Source: Spongospora subterranea
Lineage: Eukaryota; Endomyxa; Phytomyxea; Plasmodiophorida; Plasmodiophoridae
Reading direction: 5' to 3'
Assembly (NCBI GenBank): GCA_900404475.1
Contig: OUQQ01000073.1
Coordinates: 1-48,248 of the forward strand
DNA length: 48,248 bases
The first letter of the stretch is position 1; each line of letters opens with the position of its first letter. The translations under genes were made by a program, and so were the position numbers. The notes below the pieces were generated by a model, which saw only the letters and a list, made by a program, of their open reading frames with translations, was not told the origin of the DNA and did no database searches. Positions 1-10,583 of this stretch are shown one piece after another.

Positions 1-90
1 TCCACCCCCATTCTCTCACCGTTCCACCACCGTTAAACACGTAATATCACCGCTCCACTCCCATTCTCCCACCATCAAACACGTCATGGG
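1..90. repeat. degenerate short direct repeat at window edge
   Basis: Two similar C-rich stretches (about 6-43 and 59-87) share the pattern CCCATTCTCnCACC...nCAAACACGTnA. This looks like about 1.5 copies of a degenerate tandem unit that may continue beyond the left edge. No gene is visible here. Confidence 0.4.
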
Positions 91-545
91 GCGGGGCGAC
101 CAAGCTCGTTGTTACTGATGCCATGATGAGTATTGCGAACTTCGAAGTTGAGAAAACTTTGGAATGCAATGGAGTTGGTTCAAGGAGGCAGGCGTTCTTT
201 TACTGGAACTCGAGTCGTGGCCGACTTCAGTAAGACGCAATAATCCTGACACTAAAAATCGCTGCGTCAATTGTTGATTACAATTGAGACCAGAAAAAAT
301 CAGACTTGATCGATGGTAAAACCCTTCAGGAGCTAGCATGATCAGCGAGTCGAAATCCCCTACGGTGATCAAAAACTGACGCAGCAACTTGTGATGCCAA
401 GAGTATTGCGTCTTACTGAGGTCGGACTCGAGTTCCAGTCAAGGAACGCCCTGCCCTCCTTGAACCAACTCCATGCATTCCAAGACTTTGTCAAATTCTG
501 CGTTCGCAATACTCATCATTGCAACGCTTGGTCGCCCGCACCCGT
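88..545. repeat. large imperfect inverted duplication (foldback)
   Basis: The left arm (about 88-290) and right arm (about 360-545) are reverse complements of each other with scattered substitutions and small indels. For example, GGGCGACCAAGC at about 92-106 returns as its complement at about 528-540, and GATGAGTATTGCGAAC (about 125) pairs with GTTCGCAATACTCATC (about 502). The central loop is only about 70 nt. Both arms read as diverged copies of one coding-like segment: the right arm, on +, keeps an open frame at about 396-563 with LRLTEVG...SLNQLHAF, and the left arm, on -, reads LRLTEVG...SLNQLHCI with frame damage. It could be a foldback or MITE-like element or an inverted gene-fragment duplication. 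No known terminal motif was recognised. Confidence 0.75.
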
Positions 546-663
546 GCTCGCCTCTCACATTTAATCAAAAAGGTAAGAAGCACGTACCGTCTCGTGCCAT
601 TTGAGCGGGAACAGGAGATTCGGGAATGCTGCGATAATGATAAATATTCAGTATATTATTTGA

Positions 664-3600
664 TTATGAGTCAATAAGGGCCCGAACACGTTCGAGGTTG
701 TGTTGAATCTCCTCGCAATGTGCCTCAGAAATCGTTGATAAACTTGCACGTTGGCTGATCAGTTGTTGTCTAACCATAGCGCACCCTTTTTGGCAATCAT
801 AAACCAGACTCCATAGTGTATTCGAGGCAAGCCTGACCGTTTGCAACTCCGTTTTAGCATCAGCAACCCTGAGGTGATTAACCAACACGGTAATCAGGCG
901 GGTACTGGATAGCATCGCAGGTTTTACCGGACCGTAAAACGACAGATTGTGGATGAATGTAATTGATGCGATCCGGACACTTTTCGCTTTGGATGAACAG
1001 CAGTCTAAGACGATGTCATAAAATTCAGGGATCAACATGTTGGCTACGTGAGCTTGACCCGGCCCACTACGAGCACAGCACGATAAGAAAAGCAGAACTG
1101 GGGATTGCAATATCGTTCGTCTGGATTTCCATCCACGCCGTAATTCGTTTAGGCAGGCCTCGATTACACTGGAGCGCAATATCGAAGGCAGCGTTTCGGA
1201 ATTTGATGCAAATCCTTGCAGGCATTGTAGAGCCAATCTAGTTAACTGCGGCGGCGATGTTCGCGAGTTAACAACGATTTCGATTATCGCGGAAAGAATG
1301 CTTGAACGCTTCTGTTTTTTCGATTGCCCAGACAGAACAATCTTAGCATCCGGACAATCCGCACATAAATTCGAGCATAACTCCAGCAGATGATGGTGTA
1401 ACGACTTGAATTCCGAACCGTGACGCCATATTCTCAATGTCAACGGGCCGATGGCCAAGGAATTGACTACCTGAGTCTTGACCGTCACCGGACAGTTGAA
1501 GAGCAAAGCCTTGACGCATACGATCAGAAGTTGCATATCAGGATAAATAGGCGTCAGTAATGCAGAGCTCCCAGGAGGTGCAGAAAATTGTCGCGCCACC
1601 GCGATATTATGCAAAGCATCAATCCGATCGAGTAATAGCTTCAACGTCGGGTCGGTATTGGGAGATAATAAGGATTTCGATGACTGAGGGGCGATCTTGG
1701 CCAAGTATGTTAGAGTGCGCCCATAAAGCCACGCGTCGATGGGAGGAGAATCGTTGGGCTCCTGTTGATAATAACTTCGTCGATTCAAGCTCAGGATAAT
1801 CATCCTAACCAGCCGTTGCAAAAGGGCCGCGATCACTGAACCTTGAAGCGGATCATCAGAAACCCGATCAAATACGAAATCTGGTCGTGACATCTCCTCG
1901 CAGATTGCAATAAGCAACTGACAGGACGCGCACTGCAAACTGACATTTGACGTTGATAAAGTGCTGCCGATATGCTTGAGGAAATCGGCTGGAATGTTGG
2001 GTGTACCACGAATCAAAACTGGAACAAGACTTGAAGGAGTCAGACAACCAAGAAAATCAACAACCGATTCGATACGGCATGATAAATCAGGACGCGACAT
2101 AACACGACCGAAAAACCGTATTGAATTAGTTATGAGCTGGGTGTTGGTGCAAATATTATCCCGACCATGTCCTAGATCGATTATACGACGGAGAATATCC
2201 AGCCAGACTAAACCACATTCAATGGCAACTGGCTCCTCCATGACAGACCAAGTGTTGATGGGCTCATTAGGCGCCAACAGCGAAGAAGATTCTCTCACAT
2301 GAGCAGTCCAAGGAATCATCAGCGAATCGACATCCAAAAACCTGAGAAACATAGGAAACTGAGCAAAATCAAAAATCTGGGAAATAACGGCATCGGGAGA
2401 AATCGTCAGCAGCCTCATGATTAGGTACAGAAAAGAAAGAAAAAATGATGGCGATGAATTCGCGGAACGTATCCAACCTGGGATATAAGTGACCACGCCC
2501 ATCAACGAGCGCCTTGCATCTTCGTCGTTATCCTCAGCTCCCATCGGGACCGTCGCCATTAAGGCTATGGCTGCTTGTCTAACGATTGGCGCCTGAGAAT
2601 GATCGGCGCTAAGATGAAGAGCCGTTGACCACATATCCATTCCAGCGCTGGCAGAAGATGTGATTGCAGAGTATAATTCAGGGACGTGAGCGAACCGCGT
2701 TAGCAACGATAGTGCCTGGGCGCGAAGCTGCGACTCACGGTCAGTGATGAGACGCCAGGTCCATCGTAGAGAACCGTCAGCCATTAAACATTCAGGTGGA
2801 ATCGCTGAAGATTCCGATAGTTGAAGCAGAGTCTTAACAGCCGAGCGGATACCTGACTGCCCGATGAACGAGTTCGGCAATCGGTTCGACGACAAAAATA
2901 CGACACACGACGAAGCAACCACAGCCAAACCTGATTCCTCAAACGCCGTCATGTTCATAATTGAATAACAAGATTGGATATACGATTTGGCATAAAACGG
3001 CAATGTGATCATAGAGTAAAGATTTTGCAGAGCGTTGAAAAGACTCGAAAACACATCAGCTCGATAATCCGAAACATGTTGAAGTATCCGGAATGTGAGG
3101 TCCAGCAATCCAAACAACAGAACTTCGGTGAACGACGATGAATGGTCTCCAGACCCATTGTTTAACCGACCGACAACGATCGGTAAAACGTTGAAGACGA
3201 TTATTTCTAGTATTTTGGCTAGGAAAGACTGATTTGCTGCTGGAAACACTAACGCGTCAAGCAGCGTTATAACGGCGATATCATCATCTCGACTCAATGG
3301 AGCTGTTGAGAAAAAACGATCAAGGGCTGAATGATCATCTATTTCTAAGAGTGCTTTTGCACTCAACATATCGACTGTACAAAAAGCTTTCAGGCTAGAA
3401 GTGGCCTCCAAAAGCTCAGAAAACCTTGTTGAATCTCTAATACGAATAAGAAGGTCCTTCATAATCCCTTTTACGTCGGTTCGGGGAGGCAAATCACGAC
3501 TAGAAGCCATCTGATCTCGGATGATTCTGGTAATCCGTTGATTGTGATCAAGAGATTTTTCATACAGACGCTCTATTGGCGTTAAGTGGATCGACTTGAA

Positions 3601-6255
3601 AGGGCAACGATAAAATGAGAGGACTTTGGTCGGAACCGGATAAGTGAAATTCACAGTATTGTTATCCGATAGAGAATAAGATATACGAGTATCTTTGAGC
3701 CCGATTGCTTGAGGATTAAAGGCAATAGCTGCCAAAGCCTCACCAATTGAGTTCCTCACGTTCACGTCGGGATGGAACATCAACGGGAGTAACGTCTTGG
3801 CAATATTCTCAGACATCAGACCCGACATTTGGCCTCTCTGGAGATTGACGAAGATCGCCTGGGTTATCAGTTTACACGATAAGAACAAGATTGACTGACA
3901 TTCGGCACCATCATCGATCACAGGGGTAAGCAAATCGATATAATGGGACTGAATTTGATCAAGCAAAGTATCAACCAATCCGAGCAAGTCGGTTGCTGAC
4001 CTCCCGTTGAAATCGGCTGTAAAAAATCGAAGCAATTGTTCCGACGCTGAGCAGCGAATTGACAGATCAAGATTGAAGGAGCAAAATATTTTCACGAGAT
4101 TCTCAACGTCACGTTGCTGAAAAACCGGGGAGCCAGCGGAAGCGGCCAAGAGAGATTTGTTGAAAACGTCTTGCGTGATATCGAATGGATCTTGAATTTT
4201 ACAAAGATTCAAATCAAGGACTCCACTTTGGTCGGTATTAAGGTAGAGACTTTGCGTCAAATGCTGGAGGACAATCGACCTGACCGTAATCGTAGCTTTA
4301 CGTCTTTGTATGGGATCCAGATGAAAAATCCTTCTCAGCGATGCAAAAAAACGGTCTTCTGGAGTTAAAATGCTGTCTATAAACGCCACGACTCCAGCCA
4401 ATGATGAATCTCCTGAATCTAGCATTTCTAGGATGCATCGGAACGGTTGAAGTGCGTCTAGAAATGTTTCTGGGGATGAAGTACATGCGTGAACAAGTAG
4501 CTCGCCACATGAGACGCTGACTCCAGATGCCGAGTCGCTCAGGCCATGATAAATAACTTCACGTAAGAATACTTGATCCATTACAAACCAGGGTAGCTCG
4601 CCATTAGACGAGAGCACTGCTGAATCCAGATACTTAATCACTGAGTGTCGTACACCATCTTCCCAGTAAGTTATCAGTCGGAGAAGAATGTCGAACGCAA
4701 GGGTGGGACAGTTGTGCTGGTTGATGCAGTCGTTCAGTTCATCTAAAACCGTTGGTAAAATATCAACATAATATCCAACTCCGTTGATAGCTTGCGACAT
4801 TAAGTCCAACCTCGTCATCAAAGGTTCGGAGCGGGAATTGTGTAATTTCTCAATAGCTGAGATGACAGATTTGGCATCGGCGTAATCCATCGCAGCTGGA
4901 TGCTTGACAAAATACAAAACTTGAAATATTTCTTCGCATAACTCTGGCCGACACTGAGCAAACTGTGCATTGCATAAGATATCTCCAAGCGCATCTCCAA
5001 GCAAATTTGGAATCGAAGTTAATAGCGGGGGGCGCCTGAGAAAGCGGAGTATGATCGGAAGAAGCAGATTTATCGTATCAGATATACAAGTATCCTTCAG
5101 GTAAAATCGAAGAACGGACCCGAACGCATCAAGTTGGGCAGTGAATAAATCGAGAGGCGGACTCACGTCAGAGCGAAAACAGCTAAATTGCACGATTTCG
5201 GCCAGAACCAGAGCATAAGCAGTGGCCTTATAGGGATTTTTCAATACAGGAAGAACAGAGTCGATGACAGAGTTGGCGAAAAATTCTAAACTAAGATTAC
5301 TTCGAAGGGCGAGGGATTCCTGAAGACTGCGGCGATTCTGATCAACAGATTTTGGGGTTGAGGATACATCACGAGGGGGATATTGAACCTCCTCAATCTC
5401 AGAAAAAGCGTCACTAACACATAATGCGGACGGCCGAGACGCGGGATCGACTAGGCGACAAATCGAGACTCGTAAGTTCGAACAGATACTCGTTAGGCAT
5501 GACGCCACGATCGAGTCAATCCTTAACTGATCCGGTATTGCGATAAGATCCAACAGATTCAGCAGCAGTTGTGGACGTTGAAGAAACACTTCCGGGGGGA
5601 AATCGCGTATGGTATCTCGAAGCATTTCGATCAGTGTATTTTCGACGAGAATCATATCCTTCGATTTCAGCCTCAGTGCCATATCGAACAGAGTTCTTTC
5701 GTCATTGCGGATGAGCGGCACAAACGGAAATCGCCACGATTTGATATTATGATCGGCAAGTAAACGAATAGACGGGGTATCAGCAGACAGCTGTTTTGAC
5801 GTTGAAACCACGATCGAGCTGGGTTTTGCATTTGATGATGGGGGCGTCATACTCGTGGGAGCCGGACAAATTAAATGGTCGTCCCCAGAGGTGTTAGCGA
5901 ATACCAGCCTCATTAACTTATCGACGGAGACGTGAATTGACGATTTAAATGAGTCAGCTTTCAGAGATTGTAAGACGTGCAAGATTCCGAACTTCGCTAA
6001 TTTCACTTTGGGCGCAAGTTGGCATAAAATTTCAAGCACGTCCAGCTCCCTGGACGAATCCTCATATTTGAACCAAGTCACTAACGACAAGATGATCATG
6101 TCATCCTGACAAATCATGTCCTCCGATACCAGACCTGCACGCATCTTGGACAATAAACTGTCGAGCGCCCTTATCCGGATTTCCGAGATTTGATGACTCA
6201 ATTTATCGGCTATAGCCTGCAGCATGTACCTATTGTCATCGTGGCCTCGTTCCAT
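664..6255 (-). CDS. RTTN: rotatin (centriole/basal-body armadillo-repeat protein)
   Basis: One uninterrupted frame of 1863 codons. The N-terminus carries the rotatin signature (about residues 15-60: HQISEIRIRALDSLLSKM, then the VSEDMI segment). The rest is all-helical armadillo/HEAT-like sequence. The C-terminus matches the conserved rotatin tail (AKSVRIASITFIHNLSF ... SNTLWSLVYDCQKG). Rotatin (Ana3 in fly) is needed for centriole and basal-body integrity and cilium formation, and is normally found only in lineages that build centrioles. The length is near that of animal rotatins (about 2,200 aa). It has no introns, unlike most genes in this window. The start is the first ATG of the frame, immediately before the conserved N-terminal block. 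Family identity comes from recognised sequence patterns, not a database search. Confidence 0.9.
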   Translation of the reverse strand: MERGHDDNRYMLQAIADKLSHQISEIRIRALDSLLSKMRAGLVSEDMICQDDMIILSLVTWFKYEDSSRELDVLEILCQLAPKVKLAKFGILHVLQSLKADSFKSSIHVSVDKLMRLVFANTSGDDHLICPAPTSMTPPSSNAKPSSIVVSTSKQLSADTPSIRLLADHNIKSWRFPFVPLIRNDERTLFDMALRLKSKDMILVENTLIEMLRDTIRDFPPEVFLQRPQLLLNLLDLIAIPDQLRIDSIVASCLTSICSNLRVSICRLVDPASRPSALCVSDAFSEIEEVQYPPRDVSSTPKSVDQNRRSLQESLALRSNLSLEFFANSVIDSVLPVLKNPYKATAYALVLAEIVQFSCFRSDVSPPLDLFTAQLDAFGSVLRFYLKDTCISDTINLLLPIILRFLRRPPLLTSIPNLLGDALGDILCNAQFAQCRPELCEEIFQVLYFVKHPAAMDYADAKSVISAIEKLHNSRSEPLMTRLDLMSQAINGVGYYVDILPTVLDELNDCINQHNCPTLAFDILLRLITYWEDGVRHSVIKYLDSAVLSSNGELPWFVMDQVFLREVIYHGLSDSASGVSVSCGELLVHACTSSPETFLDALQPFRCILEMLDSGDSSLAGVVAFIDSILTPEDRFFASLRRIFHLDPIQRRKATITVRSIVLQHLTQSLYLNTDQSGVLDLNLCKIQDPFDITQDVFNKSLLAASAGSPVFQQRDVENLVKIFCSFNLDLSIRCSASEQLLRFFTADFNGRSATDLLGLVDTLLDQIQSHYIDLLTPVIDDGAECQSILFLSCKLITQAIFVNLQRGQMSGLMSENIAKTLLPLMFHPDVNVRNSIGEALAAIAFNPQAIGLKDTRISYSLSDNNTVNFTYPVPTKVLSFYRCPFKSIHLTPIERLYEKSLDHNQRITRIIRDQMASSRDLPPRTDVKGIMKDLLIRIRDSTRFSELLEATSSLKAFCTVDMLSAKALLEIDDHSALDRFFSTAPLSRDDDIAVITLLDALVFPAANQSFLAKILEIIVFNVLPIVVGRLNNGSGDHSSSFTEVLLFGLLDLTFRILQHVSDYRADVFSSLFNALQNLYSMITLPFYAKSYIQSCYSIMNMTAFEESGLAVVASSCVVFLSSNRLPNSFIGQSGIRSAVKTLLQLSESSAIPPECLMADGSLRWTWRLITDRESQLRAQALSLLTRFAHVPELYSAITSSASAGMDMWSTALHLSADHSQAPIVRQAAIALMATVPMGAEDNDEDARRSLMGVVTYIPGWIRSANSSPSFFLSFLYLIMRLLTISPDAVISQIFDFAQFPMFLRFLDVDSLMIPWTAHVRESSSLLAPNEPINTWSVMEEPVAIECGLVWLDILRRIIDLGHGRDNICTNTQLITNSIRFFGRVMSRPDLSCRIESVVDFLGCLTPSSLVPVLIRGTPNIPADFLKHIGSTLSTSNVSLQCASCQLLIAICEEMSRPDFVFDRVSDDPLQGSVIAALLQRLVRMIILSLNRRSYYQQEPNDSPPIDAWLYGRTLTYLAKIAPQSSKSLLSPNTDPTLKLLLDRIDALHNIAVARQFSAPPGSSALLTPIYPDMQLLIVCVKALLFNCPVTVKTQVVNSLAIGPLTLRIWRHGSEFKSLHHHLLELCSNLCADCPDAKIVLSGQSKKQKRSSILSAIIEIVVNSRTSPPQLTRLALQCLQGFASNSETLPSILRSSVIEACLNELRRGWKSRRTILQSPVLLFLSCCARSGPGQAHVANMLIPEFYDIVLDCCSSKAKSVRIASITFIHNLSFYGPVKPAMLSSTRLITVLVNHLRVADAKTELQTVRLASNTLWSLVYDCQKGCAMVRQQLISQRASLSTISEAHCEEIQHNLERVRALIDS

Positions 6256-6301
6256 TTCTCCGCCCTATATGGTTCATAAAATCGCCCCCGCCTGAAACCG
6301 A

Positions 6302-6781
6302 TCAAGATATAGTCTGACCTGAAAATTCCTCCAGAATACAGTGATACCATTCCCATTGACTGGTGCGTGAACTTTTTTGAAATACAAATGGCGCGGCCTC
6401 AGACATTGTCACATGGCGGGTGCAGCCCCGCACCATTTGTTGACTTGACAGACGTTGTTGAGTCTGGTGTACACTGGCCATGGCCGCTCCTCCGATTATC
6501 AACTGGAATTGTTTGAAAATTTCCAGTGAATTTCCAACAACGAAACGATCGCCAAAGACTCGGTCTGTCTTCGACAGGTAGGGTTCACCATTTCTGGGCG
6601 AGATGGTTTTATGAATGGGGTGATGCATGCCGTGAATGAATTCCGCGAAAATCGATGTAGTGTCTTTGTCAGCAAGGCCGCTGGTCACAATTTGACCCAG
6701 TATGCAGCTTATCAAGAGTTGGCGTCTTTTGTTAACTCAACGATCTCGCAGACAAATGGGCAAAATTTGGACCGTTGTTAA
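6302..6781. other. unresolved ORFs on both strands
   Basis: The minus strand has a 137-codon frame (6715 to 6302) ending 47 nt upstream of the rotatin start. The plus strand has an ATG at 6480 (MAAPPIINWN...) that stops at 6581, then a different plus frame, open from 6584 to 6781, reading MNGVMHAVNEF and SKAAGHNLTQYAAYQEL, which looks protein-like. The plus option would need a splice or a frame correction near 6580. I do not recognise either protein. At most one strand is likely to be coding, and it could equally be a 5' exon region. Confidence 0.25.
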
Positions 6782-7988
6782 GGCTAAAGCCTATATACAA
6801 GCAATTGCCAAACGAATAAGACGGGATCTAGAGCTCTCAAGCCCTCTGTGAACTCTCATACTTGGCCGTCCTCTACATTTTGGGATAACTTGTGTACCGG
6901 ATTTTAGCCTTAGCGATGGTTCATCTGCGATTCATGACGTCAACGCTTGATTAGCTGCGTTCGTGATCAGGTCAATTTGACCAGCACAACGGCCCACCGG
7001 TTTGTTGATCGGCATCATGAGCACTACGAGAAGATGATCAGGGACTGTAACCCTTTAGCCGGTATCATAATTATATTCGTTTCAGGTGATCATGTAACAG
7101 CATATCACCCGATATGTCTTTGAGCGAGCAACCAACGTTTATACAGTTTTTCGCCACATCTAAGTAGATTACTTCTGATTCTGATGAGGAGATGATGCTG
7201 GTCCACCTCCGTGCACGAATTTCGTGGAATATCCTTGGGCTGTCTATATGCCGAGAATGAACCGCTCTAAAGATAATTAGACNAGTCCAGTACTCGAGGT
7301 GAATAGATCGAGATCATCAGTGAGATATACGCAGCAATCGCTCACTCTTGTTCAATCAAACAACTTCTTCCAAAACCGAACAGATACTCTGATGATCGAT
7401 TGCACCCTATCGAGTCTGTCACCTTCTCTATAGTACGCTGAATGTGCTTCTCCGGGTCGCTAAGCTCGTTTGGGTCACCTTGTTCATAACTGAACTGGCC
7501 GTTTCGCCAACTGCATGAGACAATCTTTTACGGCAAGACAATTCTCTTGTTTTCAACCGTTTTTTTTTTAATCAAACAGTTGATTCGACGCGAAATGGTT
7601 GTCGGGCGATTGAAGGCCTAGCAAGTTTACCATTACAAATTCTCAGAAAAACTTGGTTCATCGCATTGTTAGGAGGTCATTCCGATATTGTTGCCTGTTT
7701 TTTGGTTTCAACGATGTACTTCCAGGGGCCAATTTCATTTGTTGTCTGGTGAAAATACCAGTTTGGGCTGGGTTTCGAACTCTCTATTCTACGTGTTGAG
7801 CGATGGGCAAGTTCCAGCTGACATTTATCGATGTTTATAATGTGCTATCTAATTTCTATATCGGATCGGTGCCCATCATCTCTCTATGGTTTATAGAGGA
7901 TGAGCCCATCGCCCGCCCATATCCCTTCTCTGCTGCCTCATCATCTCACCTGCATGCAATCTGACCAGATGTCTCAGCAACACATATC
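6782..7988. other. long gap with no supported gene
   Basis: No frame in this 1.2 kb looks coding on either strand. It contains one ambiguous base (n at 7283) and a weak tRNA-like T-arm match near 7770 that does not fold into a full tRNA. It holds the 5' flank of the minus-strand unresolved region and the 3' flank of the flagellar-type gene. Confidence 0.5.
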
Positions 7989-9941
7989 TCAAACCCATAC
8001 TCCAAACCCACATTCTCCCAGCAGTTGTGTTAATTTCAGCACCCTCTTTTCGTCCAACATGTAGAGTTTGGCGAAATTTTTGGCCAGAGCTTCTGGTTGA
8101 GAGTGCTGGAAAATGGCGATTCGGCCCATTCGTCCATTGCTAACTTCCACGTCAACGTTGAGGAGGGGAATCGGTTTCGATCGCGGCGTCAAATGGGTTC
8201 TGAACCATTCTTCGTGTCTAGCGTCATCAGTGTGGCGTCTTGTATTCCTTCGGGAGGCGAATCGCTCCCTGCGATTATACCGATCGATATACTCCTGCCC
8301 GAGCTGCGCCAGATCCTCGGCTGCTTTCAACCTCAACCTGGCCGCTCGTCGAGATCTGCACAAATGTATCAGACGCCATCGTCGCAGACGCCGTTACTGG
8401 TTGTCCCGAACCTTTCAACGGTTTTCCTGAACCCTCGTGGCATAGGGCGTTCTTCATATACGGCAGCCGGAACCTCTTTCATATGAAATTCTCTCAGTGG
8501 AGAGGGTTGGCGCAATTCAACCTTGGGCGCTTTGCGTTCCTGCTGTCGTCGAACCCCATGCTGGTACAGGATCTCGAAGCGGTTCTTGGGATCCCGGAAC
8601 CGGTTCAGGATCCCGCTTGTCGCCTGTGTCATATCCAGTTTCGGTCTGAACGTGCACGGTTCGAGTTCCTGTTCATGGGCTCGCGCCATTCGGGCATCCC
8701 TGCGCCGTTGATACGACACCGCCTCCCTCTGTAGCTCCTCGACAAATCTCCTTCCCCCTACACCAACGGCATTATGTAAACAATCCAATCGCCCTCCCCA
8801 ACAAAACAAGTGAATTTCTCGAAAACGTGTTGGCGTTGTGAGAATTGGCGATCGAACCTGGTTTCCTTGCCCGACTTGCGAGCAGTTCCGATCTGGGAAT
8901 AACATTAGGGTGATAGTTGAATTCAGTGTCTTGGATCGTGTTCGATCTGGCGCTCTGGTTAATCGGGTGCATGAGGCGGATAAGGATGGCGTTATTGACC
9001 AGCTTCCGTCCGATCTGGAAAAACGACGGATTGACATTATCGTGGGAAGCGCTTTCCGGGAGCGGAATCGATGATGTGGGAAGTGAGGGAACGATTGCCA
9101 CTTGTTCCATGACTTGTCGCATCCCCGCCTTCTCGAATTGCGGTTGGCCTTTCTTGGGGCGATGTGTCTCCTCGAGTGAAGTCAGCGCCACCGGGAACAG
9201 GATCAGAATCAGGTATCGATAGCAGATGGAGAACGGGACCAGATCGCCGTTCGACTCCTGCTTTAGTATCGACCAGAACTGATCGATCACTGACGATAGC
9301 GATGATGACGTGGCAGTTGACGCCGTCTCAATAATCTCCAACACGGCCAATAGGCTCTTGAACGCTGATCGATCAATTCTCCCGCAGCGCTGTTCATCGA
9401 CTTCTACGAATTTCTCGACGATATCCGCCCTGGCTTTCTTTAGCTCAGCCAGTTTCGAATCCGATATCGGCGGTTCCCTCGCCGATCGCAGCTCGGTTTG
9501 GTGCTGTTTTCTCATCCGATCCAATCGGTGCCTGATCACGGCTGCGTCATCGTACAGTACCTGGTCAATGGTCCTGGTCGGATCGCGACGATGAGCTCGA
9601 TTGCCAGTGAACCGGGCCTTGATCTGATTCTCTTCATCGATTATCGCCAACAACATGTTGGTTCTAGGGCGATGTTCCGCCATTGACAGCCGTTTGGACG
9701 ACTCGTCCTGAAGCCGTCGACGATCACCGACGGGCGACACCCTGAGAAATTCGGGGCCAACGGCTGGACCTTCGGGTTGGGTTGATGAGAACGATTCGGT
9801 TGCCCGATGGATGCTGTTGCGAAGGAATGTGGTGGCGCTAGCCCAAGGGGAAGCGGTGATCGGTTGATCATCGTCGGCCTCGGAACCAACCACATCCTCC
9901 TCCTGGAGATCCTGTAGACTCAGAACCCTCGCCGAGTGCAT
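7989..9941 (-). CDS. EF-hand flagellum/cilium-type protein, 3 exons
   Basis: Spliced model: exons 9941-8858, 8757-8412 and 8355-7989, with introns of 100 and 56 nt. Both donors are GTTCG and the acceptors are GTGTAG and GTGCAG. Phases agree and give 598 aa. The middle carries a degenerate EF-hand-like stretch (EVDEQRCGRIDRSAF). The second exon has the ELEPCTFRPKL motif (the 'F-x-P-x-L' type found in axonemal and flagellar proteins), rich in Arg/Glu helices. The C-terminus reads NGRMGRIAIFQHSQPEALA followed by NFAKLYMLD, a small conserved domain I associate with uncharacterised proteins of flagellated protists and zoosporic fungi. Function is inferred; an axonemal or basal-body role would fit the adjacent rotatin gene. 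The exon joins are strongly supported by frame. The family assignment is tentative. Confidence 0.6.
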
Positions 9942-10583
9942 TTAGGCATTCGGATGGCGCTAATCTACGAAGATCGATCTAAATCCCAGCCGACCCCCCA
10001 TTTACCCATTTCTTCTCCCAAAGAGTACGCCTTTATGATCGTCAGTTATCGCTCTCTGTGTTTTCCCGTTCACATTGTCGCCTGCCGTTAACCCGTTAAC
10101 CTGGTAGAACCTTCATTCATATTGCCCCAAATCGAAATCTTGTCCCATGCGGACTGTGGTTCCATCAATCTTCAGCCGATCATCTCTCAGAGACGAGAAG
10201 GAATCACAATAAGTAGAATGAATGAGATTACAGTATTTATATCTACTGCACCGTTCGGCTGATATAAGTCGTGTTACTCTATGCTGATTGAAATCGTAAT
10301 CTGAAATCAACGCGAACCGGTTTTCTGTTGAGCCAAGTAATTGTTCGTTAATAACAGACGGACAGAAAAAAAAACTATCGGAAATCTGCAGCATTTTCGG
10401 CAAACGACGTCGATATCACTATCCCCGACTGTGTTGAAGAATTTGACGAGTTACCATAATACGAACAAGAGAGGGCGCCGATTGTGATTTCGCAGCGATG
10501 AAATCATTAGATCTGTTTAAAAAATAAAGGGCGGCGATGTTGATAGATTATGACCAACGGACAGGAACGTGTAAAGAATGTGT
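9942..10583. other. gap with a possible small minus-strand exon
   Basis: Most of this stretch shows nothing. A minus frame at 10403-10113 ends in RDDRLKIDGTTVRMGQDF, which looks protein-like and might be the last exon of a small gene. Its upstream part is low quality and no convincing start or splice was found. Treat as undecided. Confidence 0.2.

Noticed and set aside
112..387. 91-codon minus ORF at the left edge
   Set aside because: It spans the loop and left arm of the inverted duplication and shows frame damage relative to the right arm. Better described as part of the repeat than as a gene.
963..6255. Numerous short plus-strand ORFs inside the rotatin gene (for example 1961-2302)
   Set aside because: They are antisense shadows of a long, clearly homologous frame and have no recognisable motifs.
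7760..7820. tRNA-like sequence on the minus strand (GCCCATCGCTCAAC ... AGTTCGAAACCC)
   Set aside because: A-box-like and B-box-like pieces are present but only about 15 nt apart, with no anticodon arm and no paired acceptor stem. At most it is a decayed tRNA or SINE fragment, possibly chance.
8097..9686. Plus-strand ORFs opposite the flagellar-type gene
   Set aside because: Antisense shadows. The minus strand gives a phase-consistent spliced protein.
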